A stretch of 64,000 bases of DNA from Polytrichum commune (GCA_950295325.1 OX485803.1:1240001-1304000), one strand, 5' to 3'; shown: positions 1 through 13,510, counted from the first letter of the stretch. Notes: a model not told the origin generated them from the sequence alone. Program-made: numbers and translations.

Positions 1-241
1 TGACACATATCAAATCATATCGTACCATATCACATCATATCATATATGACATATGTGTTGGATTCATTTTCGTAATACGGACTTTTTGGTTGAACCTCGA
101 TTCCATGGGAATAAGTGAATCAACGGGGCAAATAAACGAGTTGTTGTCCTCAAACATGAGAGAAGGGTAAATGTTTGTGACACATACCATAGGGAAGGTG
201 AAAACGTAGAGAGACATTGCATATCTTGATTCCCTCTACTT

Positions 242-735
242 AAACCCTAATTCACTCCTCGTTCGGGGTAAGAGGAGGCCCCATTCTAGTCTTGTGAGAC
301 ACCATTGACATGAATTAATGACAAACATGAGAGGGGCAAGTTTTTCTTGGTAGGTGTCGTGTACCGAAAACCCTGATAGAGAGAGAAAAAGTGATGGAGA
401 GCCTAGTAAGTTACACGTTGAGGGAGAGGGTCAACAAGGACAAAAACACATGCTCAAAGGGACATGATCCCAACCACTTGAGCCAAAAAGTATGATTGTT
501 TATGCTTAGAACCAATTTCATCCCTCATTCACGACAAGAGACCCCAATTTAATTTAGCAAGGCCCAGTTAAAATGAACTAACCACAAACTTGGGAGGGAC
601 AAGTTTTTACTTGGTGGTTGTTGTGAACCAAAGGGAGAGATAAAGAGGGATCAAAAACCCTAGTAAGAAGTTCCAAGACAGGACGATGGGCTCAGAGGAC
701 ATGATCCCAGGCCATTTCGGCAAAGGAGGGTTTTT
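242..735. repeat. Two-unit degenerate tandem repeat, period about 262 bp
   Basis: Shared blocks occur in the same order in both units: a CACTCCTCG/CCCTCATTC segment, GAGGGGCAAGTTTTT at about 331 and GAGGGACAAGTTTTT at about 594, AAAACCCT with GAGAGA, and GGACATGATCCCA. No coding frame spans either unit. Confidence 0.55.
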
Positions 736-2245
736 CATCTTTCAACATGGATGAAAGAGGGATGAAAGGTTACCAGAATCTGTCCAAAAAATATCTGGGT
801 ACGGGCGAATTAGAAAGTGTGCAAAAGGAAGCGGAGGGGCAGGGGGTTTGGGGGAATTGCATGCCTTGGGGGCTCGACAAGTGTCGGCCACCCTGGACAT
901 TCCCTGATATCTGATTGGGGGGGGGGTTCTAGGGTTTAGGGCTAGGGCTAGGGCTAGGCATTGCCGGGCCATGGCCATGGCCACCTTATCTCCTAGTTGT
1001 GCGATCAAACCAAACCAAAATGAGTGGCCCCATGTGTGGGTTTCGGGTCAACTGAGTTGGCAAGCTGCCAGCAAGCCCGCTTTGACCCTTCAAACCCCAT
1101 GCATATGTGCATACACCATGCATGCATGTCTGTGCCTATGATGAGTCATGCCTAATGGAGTTCATGGGTATAGGTGCTGATGACTATAGCCTGCAACGGC
1201 CCCTCCGCCATGGCTCGTGTTAGTTATAATGGATGGGCCAACTCCCATGCTTGTCCTTAGATTTCCTTGTCTCATGCCACTCCTAGACAAGAATCTACAC
1301 ACCCAACACAATCATTGACACGGGAAACATTTCTGAAATCCTTCAAATTTTGACCATCAGTAGCCACCCTCAACAGTTCAAAATGGGGTTTTATTGGTTT
1401 GAACCTCACACTCTTTGTGAAAGTTGTATTGGTGGATTATTTAAGATTCCAGGTCCTTAATTCAAATGTCCAACACAGTGGGAGTTTTGCGTATTATTTT
1501 GCAGTGATGTAGGACACATTCTCAGTGACATTGTTCAATTGCCTGTGACTCATATGCTTGTAATGAAACCACCAATTTCTCGAGTGCAACCCTGATTCAT
1601 CGCCAAAACCCTCCAAGCGCACCAAGCATTCATGATGAAGTCTGCTTAGCAGCAAAACCTGCGCCAAATTCATTCAGACCTTCAATAAAACTTTTGTTAG
1701 AATTGATGAACTTGGCCAACTTGGATGGCTAGAGCTTAGTCAACACCTTACATGTTGGCTGTGCTGTGGTCGTTTTAACCAGTGTGTGGTTGATTTAACA
1801 ATTCCCTAAATTTAACTCTGTTTACAGGGAGTAGTGCTTTTGACTTGTAGCTTTTGGCATTCTAACATACCACCACTGTAACACAAAAATGTACCTCCAG
1901 TGCAAAAGATGTACATTGAAAGAAGGTTTAAATGGGACACCATGATACATACAGCAAAAGAATGAGGAAAAATAAAGCTCAAACTTGTTCAAATAAAGAT
2001 AACTTTTACTACCTCGTTTCGAAACCCTACCAATATCTAATCTACTCATGCCAGCTCAAAAAAACACTCAAATTTGTGATGAGGTAAGTTAGTCAAAAGA
2101 GCATGCACACAAATGAAATTGCACACCTCACTAGCACAATACCACTTCCTCATAGAGTTCGATATTGGCAAAAGGATGTGAATATATTGAAATGAAAATT
2201 TGCTAGGTCTGAAATAGCAATTTACGTGCTAGAGCCAGATCGAAC

Positions 2246-3479
2246 TGACCATGTGCAAATTTGGCCTGAGGATGAAGAGGGCGACTCCAACAAGGATCAA
2301 AATACCGAGAGCCCCACCAACAACACCCGCTATAATGGGTACCACATCGAGTTTCTTGACTGAACAAACATTCACATGCAAAGAGGATCATGGTGTTTGT
2401 TAAACCCTAGAATAGCCCGAGGACAAATAGTTGTATGTTTTCTACTTAATTTCAGGTTGGCGTGACAACAACAAAATCTCAGGGATTGAAAAGAATGACC
2501 TGTGAGCCAATTTTACATACCTTTTAATTTGCAAATGCAAAGGGAAGAATTGTTGAACTCTTGGCCTTTAGGACAAGGAGGACACCCACCTGTAGAACCC
2601 ACATTCAACTGACCGGCCTTAATTACCGATCATCATAAGATATATATGGTTTGTGGAGAAAAGTGATAATTCTTAAAACCAAACTTCAGTCCATGTGTTT
2701 TCGCTTTCAGAGAAAACATTCATTTTTTCTCTCCCACAAATTGAGCTGCTGGTACTGCAACGGCTTGCAGCAGTTTGTTTTCCTCCTCTCTTTTTTGGCA
2801 AAACAGTTGTCCACGTCCCATCTGCAGTCACATGTGAAGGACCGATGCCATTGTTCATAGCTTGCTCCAATATATTCTCCAATTCTTCTTACTGATCAAA
2901 ATATACATCTATGTACATGAATACTATATCCAATTCAGAAAGTCTCAAAATCTTACGGAGGTTTGGTAACATTGGCAAACTTGGCAGGCTCAAGGAGCGT
3001 CCGCAGCTCCAGGGGACACAGCGCCAGGTTTCGAGATCCTTTCTTGTATGATGCATGTAGCAAGTATGAGCTGGTGGTAGAAAGAAAGAATATTATGCGA
3101 TTGATTATATAGCCGGGTGAAGAGATTATTCTTCTTGAGCCTCCCCAATTCAACTACAAGTCTTATGCGGGGTGATGAACCATGTGGGAAGTGATGCGAC
3201 CATTTGATCAACTACTTCCTCAGCCACTTCGCAACACACCTGAAACTCACTCGAAATATCAAACACTTAGCGCAGGCACAATCTGTTAGTCCTGTCCAGT
3301 ATCACGAAAACAATGTGAAGCTCTCCAAAAACCTTCTCCAGATGCCTGGGACCGTGAATTTGAAACTTACGTGACAATTGCCTCCCCACAATCGCCCTCA
3401 CTTTCCAGACGAGAAGTGAATGGGAGGGAGGGGATCGGAGAAGAGTTTGGCGGCTCGTCCTCTCCATCTCCTCTGCCAC
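2246..3479 (-). pseudogene. Possible fragmentary gene; identity not recognised
   Basis: A minus-strand ATG at 3479 opens 36 codons (start MAEEMERTSRQTLL), ending at a strong donor C|GTAAGT (3371/3370). Downstream pieces look protein-like but do not join cleanly. One, before 3100, ends LLEPAKFANVTKPP at a GTAAGA donor near 2955. Another, at about 2690-2885, contains NILEQAMNNGIGPSH. A third, at about 2246-2362 after an AG acceptor, encodes one hydrophobic segment (VPIIAGVVGGALGILILVGV) then stops soon after. No family match is claimed. It could be a decayed single-pass membrane protein gene or chance frames. Confidence 0.22.
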
Positions 3480-3704
3480 ATCGAACCGTCACGGATGGAC
3501 GGTCCAGATTAAAGCCGTCATCTTCCATTGGAGTACACAGGTACACTGTACCATGCGGTCAATTATCACTCAACACCACCACCCATAGGCAATCATAGAA
3601 AGGTGGATGGGTCTTAAATAGTTATTGCTTTTCATTACTCACTCCTCTTTGCATAGGAAACACACAATAATTACGAGATGCTTAGCACATCCAAATGGAG
3701 ACTA

Positions 3705-4645
3705 TAGCCAATTGCCTCATACTTTTTAGAGCTCATATGAATATCTCATTCATCATCATCATAGTGAAGATTACACTCGTACTCATTGAATGCTCATATA
3801 GATTTTCTCAATTCTATTCACTATTGAATCTACAATGATTAGTATCATGTTTCGGGCACACGGTCCACGTCTACTTTACGCATTAGTTGGGCATGGTTAG
3901 CAAATCGAAGCTACCAGTAATTTAAGCACCAAATTAACATAGTAATAGTGAGGACACTTGTACAGTAGTTGAGTGGTCTGTGGTTATTTGTGGATCAACA
4001 AATGAATCCTAGTAAGTGTTGATATTGTGTGAAATATGTTGCACTAAATGCTCAAAATATGCTAACCATTCTAGGTTGCATAGTTGACGTGATTTCAGAG
4101 GGGGGGGGGGGTGGATGACTGTGACCACTTCATGGGCGCGATAATCATCACTCTTGTAATGAATATTACACTCATATGTCAATGGGTGAAGATTAGGATG
4201 TAAATGGCTACAACGTCAATTTGGATTTGCTCATTATCTCACACTAATTGCATGTTTCATATCCTACAATAAGTGTATGCAAAGAGAGACATATTTGTCA
4301 AATAACACATGTCTACCTTCAGTCAAGTTCTCCTAGGGGGTAAAACACAGTCTCCACGATCAGGCCCATATGGTCCACAAAATTTCCAGATTGAGAATGT
4401 GATAGCCACTTTCATCATAATTTTGGAGTTCATACGACAATCTAGGACTTATTCATTATCGAAGTGGGAGTTTCTTGTGCTCGTTAAATGGTCACATAGG
4501 TCCCTCCAATCGTGTTCATTATTGAGCCTAGAATTTTGAGCATGCAGTTCATTATGGACTCTTCAACATGTAGTTCACTCTAGGCTTTAGAGCACATGTC
4601 TTTTTGGTGTCCGTTCTTGCAGCCACCTTAGAGTACACCCTAATT
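3705..4645 (+). repeat. Dispersed repeat family F, two degenerate copies
   Basis: Copies at about 3705-3850 and 4405-4645 share GCCTCATAC or CATCATAATTTT, then a (G)AG(C/T)TCATA(T/C)GA segment, ATTAAATGGTCA-like and CTATTGAGCC(T)AGAAT-like blocks. Related copies lie at 12.4-14.3 kb and 33.36-33.56 kb. No coding capacity was seen, so the source element type is unknown. Confidence 0.5.
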
Positions 4646-5108
4646 TGCTTGAAAGTACAGTAAACAAACATGTATTCTTGGATTTAGTGTCACTCAATGA
4701 GAATTTCAACTCTCACTAATTTTGAGATTTTGCAAAAATAATACACGTTCCGGGAATGAGTACCACATGCACTCAATGGAATAATCCGTGTAGCCTCCAA
4801 GTTGCACAACACACATTGTGCATTTAATTGAGAATTTTACAGTCTAGGTTGTGACACTGGTGGAAATTTTCAAATTTTTTGGGGTGCGCATGATTAATGT
4901 GTGTGATGAGACTATCCGGTAAGGTAGAGGATACAAATGACAATTCACAATTCAAAACCAAGCTTTCATAATAAGTGTACCGGTGGCACCTTAGAGGATG
5001 TTAGTTCAATAGTGTTTTTTTTTTGGGTGATAGGTAGGTGTGTAACTTTGTACCCAACTTAGAGTCATGCTCTTTACTATCATGCAATCCTTGGGTGATA
5101 AAGTTATA

Positions 5109-5255
5109 TAGCCCATCCACACTTATTGGTGCGGGCCATCAGTGAACGATTCCTACCAGCATTGGTTACATCTAGTGGATCTCACTGGCCAAACCAACTG
5201 TAAAAGTGGCTTCTGCTAGTAGGAACCATTCACTAGTGGCCATCACTAGTGACCA
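5109..5255. mobile_element. MITE family H, right-end truncated copy
   Basis: This is nearly identical to the copy at 5337-5494 from TAGCCCATCCACAC to the GTAGGAACCATTCACTA segment. The outer right terminal repeat is then lost and replaced by a repeated GACCATTCACTAG-type junction before the next tandem unit. Confidence 0.7.
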
Positions 5256-5336
5256 TTCACTAGGTAGGTGTGTAACTTTGTACCCAACTTAGAGTAATGC
5301 TCTTTATTATCATGCAATCCTTGGGTGATAAAGTTA

Positions 5337-5494
5337 TAGCCCATCCACACTTATTGGTGCGGGCCATCAGTGAATGATTCCTACCAGCAATGGTTACATC
5401 TAGTGGATCTCATTAGCTAAACCAACTCTAAAAGTGGCCCCTGCTAGTAGGAACCATTCACTAATGGCCCGCATCAGTTTGTGTGGGTGGGCTA
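5337..5494. mobile_element. MITE family H, complete copy
   Basis: The left end TAGCCCATCCACACTTATTG and the right end, ending GTGTGGGTGGGCTA, are inverted repeats of about 45 bp that extend inward through GGGCCA and TTCCTACC. The element is about 158 bp and has no open frame. Sister copies lie at about 5109-5255 and 52896-53013. Confidence 0.8.
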
Positions 5495-5939
5495 TTCTTG
5501 AGCTAAAGGAAAGTTGACTAATATATATAGGTAATCTTGAGTAGGTTTTGGTTGGATTCATATCAATTTGAAACCTACTCTAAAAGGTGTTTTATTTGAT
5601 TTGTTCATGCTAAGATGGAATCTTCTCTTCTTTCAAATCCCAACAAGAACCAACAAAAGTTAAGGTAATTTTAGTCATATTGATTGTGTTCATAGGTTTA
5701 GTAGAAATTTAGCATGAGTCAGAAATTTAGCATGTTTGTTCACTTGACTAATTGATTGAATGGTTTTCTCACCACTCAAATCGTAACTAATCATTTTTCA
5801 TCTATATATATGCTGCATCAAGTCTTCTTTATAGTTGTCACATGTCTACAGACTAAAAAAAATTGATGTCATTAAGTTGATTGCTCAATACTACTGCATG
5901 AAGAAGGGTCTATACTAAAAGTGTTTCCATCTCACAACA

Positions 5940-6107
5940 GACATAACATTATTCAGGTTCATAACAGTGTTTTGTGAGAGTGACAGTACTCCATGGAATG
6001 TTCCCAAATATTCTCCACATTCAAACTAAATGTGGAGAATATTCCATAAAATACTGTCAGTCCCGTAAAACAGGGTTATAAATTTGAATAATGTTACGGA
6101 TATAACA
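5940..6107. mobile_element. Foldback MITE-like element
   Basis: Two arms of about 80 bp are imperfect inverted repeats: TAACATTATTCA near 5944 matches TGAATAATGTTA near 6085, and AATATTCTCCACATT near 6010 matches AATGTGGAGAATATT near 6028. There is almost no loop and no open frame. Confidence 0.75.
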
Positions 6108-9100
6108 ACTATTAGTTATGTTCTTGTTAGACTCCTTCATACCAAAAGATCGTTTGAGCGATACAATCCCAACAACACGGTGCAACATGGAACCCTAATG
6201 ATCCACCTTCTCGGGAATAATGTCATGTAAGACGCCACTGAGTGCAGACCCTTCGAATCTCTAGCTAGCCTTGCAATTATTATGATCACAAAAACTTTGC
6301 CAACAAAGTGGATGGCATTGTATTAGAGGACCCATCGGTTCAATTATAAGGTAATAATATCTCCACCATTACATTAGGCCATTCCACACACTCTGCATCA
6401 GTCTGGCCGTTCTCACTGTCTAGCAGTTCTCATGTATATTATGCGAAATCCTCATGGATCCGCCTTGGAAAGTGGAGTCTTATACACCTCATGTTAGGAA
6501 GCGACAACGTTGCATACACAACGCTTGTGGGTTTATCACCTACGAAATTGTCAAGTAAAGCAAGTTACCCCTTGAGTTTTCAATGTAAATGTGTGTTTGT
6601 ACTTGTTTTTAAGTCACAAATGATTAGATTAAGATTCTAAAGTTTTCGGTGAGTGAAACGGGTCTAGTTAGTCCTATTAAACGTCTAAAGTCCAATATAA
6701 GCTCAGTTGTTGTAGAGTAAGGAATTTAGAGACCTCTAATGCATTTTAGTTATTTGAATGCAGCCTAATGTGGTTTACCACCCAATATGATTCTTTATCT
6801 TTGTCGTCAACGAGCCCTTCCAGCCTCATCCATGTATACAACATCAACCATATTGCCACTGAGCTCTAAAAGATTTTGACACCATTTTATACACTCTCTA
6901 AGACGGTCTTCATTGTTATAATCATTTGGTTCATAAAATACCAACTTGAGGGTAAATCCAGCTAGATTTTGAATGGCTTTTGAAACACAATTGATAGATA
7001 TAGGGTGTGGGAATTGCAAAGCTTCGTTTTGCTGATGATGGAGAGATTATACGGTGATATTTGGAATTGCATCACATCTCTCTACTAACCATTGATGAAC
7101 ACCATGGGCCGTTCCTTTGCAATAAGCTAGGTAGACTCACGATAGAACATCATGTTAATTTATAATTGCTTGAAAAAAATTATGTCTCATTGACGTGTTC
7201 AGTCAAAAACCTCTGTTAAAATATTAATATCTCCTTAAGATTTGAGTATGATTGCTTTAGAGTTAAGAGATCTCAATCTCAAGTGTCTTCACTCTCAATG
7301 CAAGGCTCATTAATCGTGAGAACAATTAGAGATAGCGAACTCTTGGAAGTGTATCAATATCCTAAAGCTCCATCCATATCATACTTAGATAAGTTAGTTT
7401 AATCATTATTATCAATTGTTGATGATAAACGAGCTCTCTGAGGTTTTAGTTGCGTTTCCTGAAGAAGATCAAACTCTTAGTTCACTTTATGATTTCTGTT
7501 AAACATAAACGTCAAATTATTCATATAGATATTTGTGTTAATTCACATAATCAACTCTTGATGTTATTATAAGAGTATGTTAGCTTGCGTAATACCCAAT
7601 CACTTTCTTCATAAGTTATAGTAGTAGTGAATATTATATATTAATGTCTTAGGTAGAAAATGCACGTTCTTGTGTCTTTCTTCTTCTAGCTCAAGTGTTA
7701 CTACTTGAGATATAATTATGATTTTTATAAGCTTATTAAAAATACGCGTGAGAAGTTTAACTTCATTGATATAATCATGAATGCAATACGTCTCATACTT
7801 AATCATATATTATCATAAAAAAATATCATTTATAATATAATAAAAATATTACCGTTGTTATTTTCACAAAGCACGAGCTATAGTTTTGTAATAATCAATT
7901 TCAACACTCTCTTTTGAGCACAGGGAGGTCACTCCCTCTTTAATTGATGCATACACATGCTTAGGACTTATTTATCGGGGGACTATTAACCTTGTAGAAA
8001 AGATTATAAGGTATGGTATTTTTCAAAATAAAGGTAAATGCTTGTATTTTAATACACCCTACTAGTCATTATAAAAATTTGGTGGAATCATTTAAAAATA
8101 CCCTATTTTATTTATACTGCATTTTTTTTTCTTATATTCCAAGAAACCATTTTTTTTTACTTTACCCCCAATTTTTTTTCTCGGAGCCGAACTGTTGTCC
8201 ACTGTTTTCTTAAACCGCATTTTATTTCATACACCCCATATTTTTTTGGTTTTGTAAGCGACATTCTTTTTCATGAAGGACATTTCTCTTCTTACAACCA
8301 TGAATTGTGAAGTTCGGCCACAATGCTAAACTCACATGAACTAAAACAAAACAATAAACCTAAGGCAAAGGCATGCAACTGAAGCATTGTCTTGGACTAT
8401 GAAATAAAGTCAAACAAAGCGCCAAAATTTTCCCTCCCGGCACATGGGTAGAGACCATTAACTCCACATTGGAAATGTTGTTTCAATTATGTTCAAGCAA
8501 GCCAGCATGCGAAGTCATCCATCCAAGCATTTTTACCAAAAAATTGCCTTTTTTCATCCACTAGCACAGACCGTACCCTAGACCCGCTTACCCCTAGTAA
8601 TTGTTTCCACGCTATTTATCATGTACTGACTAGATAAGAGAGGCCATTATATGTGATGATATTTTACATGTAAACATGTTTCATTATTTTAAAACCCCCT
8701 ATATTATATGTACGTTTTTTTGCAAAAATTACCTACAATGAATATATTAGACCTTATTTTTTATCGCACGTTGTTTCTACGATTTTTGCTAGTGACCTCC
8801 CCGTGCTTTTGAGGATTTCAATCATAAGTGTTTCCTAAAAATTAAAAATTAAAATGGATCTTAACATATCAAGTCATGAATGTGAGTTGAGGTTTGATTC
8901 AACATCACTCTATTTCTCAAAGTTTCATTAATTCTCCAAAACCTTGAGCACTTGAATCTCACCCTTTCATTACTCTTTTGAGTTTTTGCTCAAAAGATGC
9001 TACTCCCCCAAATCATTCAAGTATCACAACATCCAACAACTCACAAAGGATTGAGAGAAAAAAACTAACAATTCTTGAGTATAAAAAATTTGTATGTGTA

Positions 9101-10879
9101 TTAAAAATGATGCTTCAAAAGAGGTGAGATACAAAGAAAGCTCAAGTATTGTTTGACACTCTATCTTAAGATAACTTCGTTGCCATAGGAAGAGATATTT
9201 CTCCCAAAAACATCATCCTATATATAGTGTTATACTCTAGACTCAAATCCATACTTTATGTGGTAGCCATTTTCTTTTGCCTAGATATTAACTTATGTAT
9301 GTCATTTCTAGACGAGAGCCTTCTCAAACGGTATTACCGTCAAGCTCTTCAAATGTTCATATTTAAATTTTAACCATATCTACGTAGTGGTTACATATGC
9401 GTGTAGGTGGAAACTTGAGGATTAGCCCAATCCTCAAGACATACAACAATTGAGGTGACAAAAATTGAGATAGTAAAAATTACCTTGTATGATAATTACT
9501 AATCCTAAATTCTCTATACTCTATTATTATGGAGTATTTTATCTTCATAAGTTGTTCTTCAAAATGATGGCATTATTGTTTCTTAATCTTCCTTGTACAT
9601 TTAAGATTTTTCACATTAATACCACTGCCTAACCTATAACAGTGGGTTGTATATTTTATTACCATGCATCTTCCTTCTAATCCGTGGCCTGGTATCTAAT
9701 CATGCTGACGCTTCTCCCCACGTTCTCAATCCCATTCCCATAGTTCCTGCAAGTTCCCGCAAGTTCCTAGTTGGTCCCTCCACCTTAGTGGCTTCACCTT
9801 AATTTGTCAGCTCTCTCCCTTGCTGTGAATGCTTGTTGTTGTTATTGTTTGCTTGTTACTTCGGATTTTGTATGCAATCTTACCTTTACCTTGGTTTAGG
9901 TATCTACAACCATTGAATGGGCTCATCTTGTAAATTGCATAGGAAACACTGCTTCTATGTTTGGGCACTAATTGACCATTTTCTTCAAAAGCTCTAGCTA
10001 TGCTTTGATAGTTTCATAAGGATAACCTCAATGTTTAATTGTGTTAGCATAAGACAAACCCTCATTGAAAATAGAATGTATGATTTGTGAGTGAAGTGCA
10101 TCATCTATGTTGTTATATCTACACAGACGACTAGGCATAGCTACTGAATTGAATTAGTTTAGAAGAAGAAATCATAACCCTAACCGAGCAAAAAACTGAC
10201 TGTAACTCGTAAACGACACCAATTCTAACCTGAATCAACACAAAGCAAGGCAAAGCGAAATGCTTCCAATTACTTGCAATCAAGAAACAAATATAGAAGG
10301 ACAATGAATTGCTCACAACTAAAACCCTAACCAACACAGAGCATACCCTTCAATTGAAATATTGTATGAGGCAATACAAAAGAGAGCAAGTCCAAACAAT
10401 ACAAGTATGCTTCACAGAGTGATGCAATGACAAGGGTAGTAGCGTTTACATCAATAGCACGGAGACAACCTGCAAAAAAGTATCCGAACTTGTGAAGAAA
10501 TGTAGTATGTGTATAAGCTAAATGTGTTCTATGCTATAGCAATATTAGAACCGTGTGAAAAAAAAGAATGTGGAGAATTTGATGCAATTTGATGCAATTT
10601 CACATAAGGTGTAGCAGTAAGAGAACAAAACAATTGTCACTTTTGTTGAGTTGTGCAAAAGAGGCCTTGAGACAAGGAACCATTACAAAACCTCATAAGA
10701 GGAACCCAAGCATGCTAGAGAACTGGATCAACGCACTAGAGAACTAGAGGATTGTATCATTGCTAGAGATTTAGAGAGTTGTATGTGGGCACACATAATC
10801 GCTTCCAAATCAATTTTACTATTAGACCTAGTATGAAGACAATGTCTGGAGGCTCTCACAAGCATCCTGATGTTGAGAA
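6108..10879. other. Intergenic, no gene seen
   Basis: This stretch is AT-rich, with homopolymer T runs near 8120-8180. Open frames are short and unlike any protein I recognise. No tRNA, rRNA or clear terminal repeats were found. Confidence 0.5.
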
Positions 10880-11105
10880 ATGAGGAGGCGAGAAGTTGAG
10901 AATACGAGAACCGCTTGGAAGTTGACAAGATTTATGGAATTGGTTTGGAAGATTCATGAAGTTGCTAGAGGTAGAGGTCCACTACCATGAGATTGAGGTG
11001 TGCCACATGTCAAATCGGTTTTAAAGAATCATGAAATAATTTAGAAGGTTTATGAAATTGGTAGAACACCCCGGTAACATGGGTTGGAAGGTTCATAAAA
11101 AGCTT
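10880..11105. repeat. Dispersed repeat family G, copy 1
   Basis: This aligns with 55005-55220 in the same orientation: GGAAGATTCATGAAGTTGCT, GAATCATGAA(A/G)TAATTTAGAAGG and TGAAATTGGTAGAACAC occur in the same order and spacing. There is no open frame. Confidence 0.65.
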
Positions 11106-12394
11106 CGAACCTTCATGACACTGAGTTTGCACTTCCGTGAAGTCATCTTACCAAAGGAGTAACTTGGACCATACAAAGTGATGGTCTTCAATGCTAATTC
11201 CGAATTCATATCTACTAAAAAAAAGTAACCTCCATGCTACACATTATTTCAAGGCGTTTACGTTGAACGAACCAGAGACACGCGTAATGTCTGTATGCAA
11301 TCATATCCTCTCACCCCTTAACTTTCCCAACTCTGTTAGTCCCCTGAAACCCTAGGGCTTTTCCAGGGTTTAAAGCACCCGACCAAGAGCCACACGCCAT
11401 ACTCTACCACAATAGGTTCACCTCCCGGAAACACTCAATAACATCACCACAAAGCCTGATCGTTCAAAGGTGGGCAAATAAAACTAGAAAAGGAACTTGA
11501 AAGCCTAAAAGACAAAAGACCAAAATAAATAAAAATAAAAATGGAACACTTACAATGCGGCAATAAAGGAGATAAGCTCTTAAAGTGCTTGGAGCAGGCT
11601 TGCGGGTGCGTCCAAGCAAATCTCTAATGTCCCCATGTTCCGACTGTGCACTAGGCCCATACTAGCCCCCTTCGAGACGTCCACATGGCACTCATGTGAG
11701 CCTCCATGTGGCGGGGCGATGACATCATCCGCCCGGGGCGCGTGCTTTTGTCCCCTCCCCACCCTCCCCACTCGGATGGTGGGCCGTGTGGGGGGGGGGG
11801 GGGTGGGTGTACTTATTACTACGTATCACGGGTCCTCATCACAAATCTAAGAAGAACCATAGTAGGCTCCGGCGGGGCCCAACGTGGGACCCACATATCC
11901 TACTCCGCTCTATTGGAGCCGAGCCACTCTCACGATATTCCGGGAGATATTGGGAATGAAAATGTAGGCCTCCCGCTCGCTCTTCCCCTTGAGGTGAGTG
12001 GGCTACGGGAAGGGTTTGGGGGAGCTTAGGGATCGAAGGGAAAGGGAAGGGATTGAACGACCGTACTTCTTTTGTACTTCTCATTAACTCGCTTCTTGGT
12101 GGCTTTGGTCGTAGCCTAGCCTAGGTTATCATGGTGTCTCCAATTCGAGGGACTCGGACACTTGATCGAGGAGGGGCTCGCGGTTGATAGGCTTCAAGGG
12201 CCGTTAGGTATGATACACCCGGGATAAGGTGAAGTGTGGCGCCTTTTCCCCATTCAACTTAAGCATGGGTTCTTCGAGGATATGATGATAACACGCGATT
12301 AACTTAAGGTAGATGGATCTTCAATGGTAACTTTTTCTTGTTAGACTAGCCCACTTTTCCTAGGATACGAAAACACACGATTAGTACGAGATGG
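11106..12394. other. Intergenic segment with a GC-rich island
   Basis: About 11580-12110 is much more GC-rich than its surroundings and includes a 14-base G run at 11790-11803. Several overlapping short frames exist on both strands only because stop codons are rare here. No conserved protein was recognised. Confidence 0.4.
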
Positions 12395-13510
12395 TTAGCA
12401 AATTGAGGTCGTAAGCCACTTTCCTCATGAGCTTCGGAGTCCATATGAGTCTATTTTATTCGTTACCAACATTAAGATTCTCGTGCTCACTAAATGGTCA
12501 TAATGCATGGTGCCCTCCCCTCTCTCCCCCCGATTGTGTTGACTATTGAACCTGGAATGGTTATCATGTTCTGAGCAGTTAATTCAATCTTTTTTGAAGC
12601 ATACGACTTCTTGGAGCCACACCTAACCCACGTATCACTCAAAACTCGGTGTGTGATTAAGATAAGTAACCAAACTAGACACGTCTACCTTAGTACGAGA
12701 TGGTGGTTGGCAAAGATGAATGGAGGTCGTATCCATTTTCCTCGTACTTTTTGGCACTCCTATGATTATCTCGTTCATCGAGATTGTATTTTCTTTGTAA
12801 AATGGTCACATAGGTCCCCCCCCCCCCCCCCACTTCGGATGATGGGCCGTTACAATACAAAATAAGGCAAGTGGGCCTCCATTGGACACCGCTGCTTCAA
12901 TGAGGCAGTTCACTTCCCCAAGAGTGCGATGCTCATTATCCCGTTTAGTAAGCGTGGTACTAATCCCCGAAAACACGCACTACTTTGCCAAATTCCAAAA
13001 TTAATAAGGGTTAGAGTTTTTACTAGTGATACTAAATTCATGAATACGTGCTCGTTCACCATACATTTCAAGAAAATCAATGTGTGTTTTGAGGTGCTTG
13101 AAGCTTGAGGTCGCAACTTTGAGAATCGTTCTCAATGATGCATCAATAACAACACCTTTAAGGTGTTGTAAAATGGTATGGTAGCATTGCTACTCATCAA
13201 AACCTAGCAAAAACAATGGTGAAAACACTTTGAGCTCCTGAAACCCTAGATCTTATGGTGGCAGGACTTTCATAGCGTAGCGTAAAGGAGTTTAGTATCA
13301 CCTTCGCTAATTTCCCACATGCACTGTTAGCCAACACTCACTACATGGGATAATCACTGTAGTAGACACAATCGCTAACTTGAGAGATGGTTGGGATGTC
13401 CGAATCAAGGTCGGAGTTAGTTGCCTCCTAGTTTTTGGTCCTTCTATGATTAGTTTGTTCATCGAGGTTTTATTTCTTTGTAAATGGTCGTAAGGTATGC
13501 GGGTGTTAAG
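12395..13510 (+). repeat. Dispersed repeat family F, three copies
   Basis: Copies lie at about 12395-12610, 12700-12835 and 13395-13510, all in plus orientation. Each contains a CCTCATG/CCTCGTAC block, a TC(C)TATGA block, TTCGTT or TTCATCG, and (A)AATGGTCATA or AAATGGTC. The middle copy contains a 16-base C run at the point where another copy (near 4499) reads TCCCTCC. Confidence 0.5.

Larger units (their letters stand above)
5031..5494. repeat. Tandem duplication, period about 230 bp, each unit carrying a MITE
   Basis: TAGGTAGGTGTGTAACTTTG starts at 5031 and again at 5261, and similarity continues through both units. The MITE described separately sits in the second half of each unit, so an insertion followed by duplication is the simplest history. 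Confidence 0.8.

Noticed and set aside
6807-7019. Minus-strand 70-codon frame
   Set aside because: It has no recognised domain, and no start context or neighbouring exons were seen.
11635-12084. Several 70-107 codon frames in the GC-rich segment
   Set aside because: Stops are rare in GC-rich DNA; the frames overlap on both strands, cross a long G run and resemble no protein.
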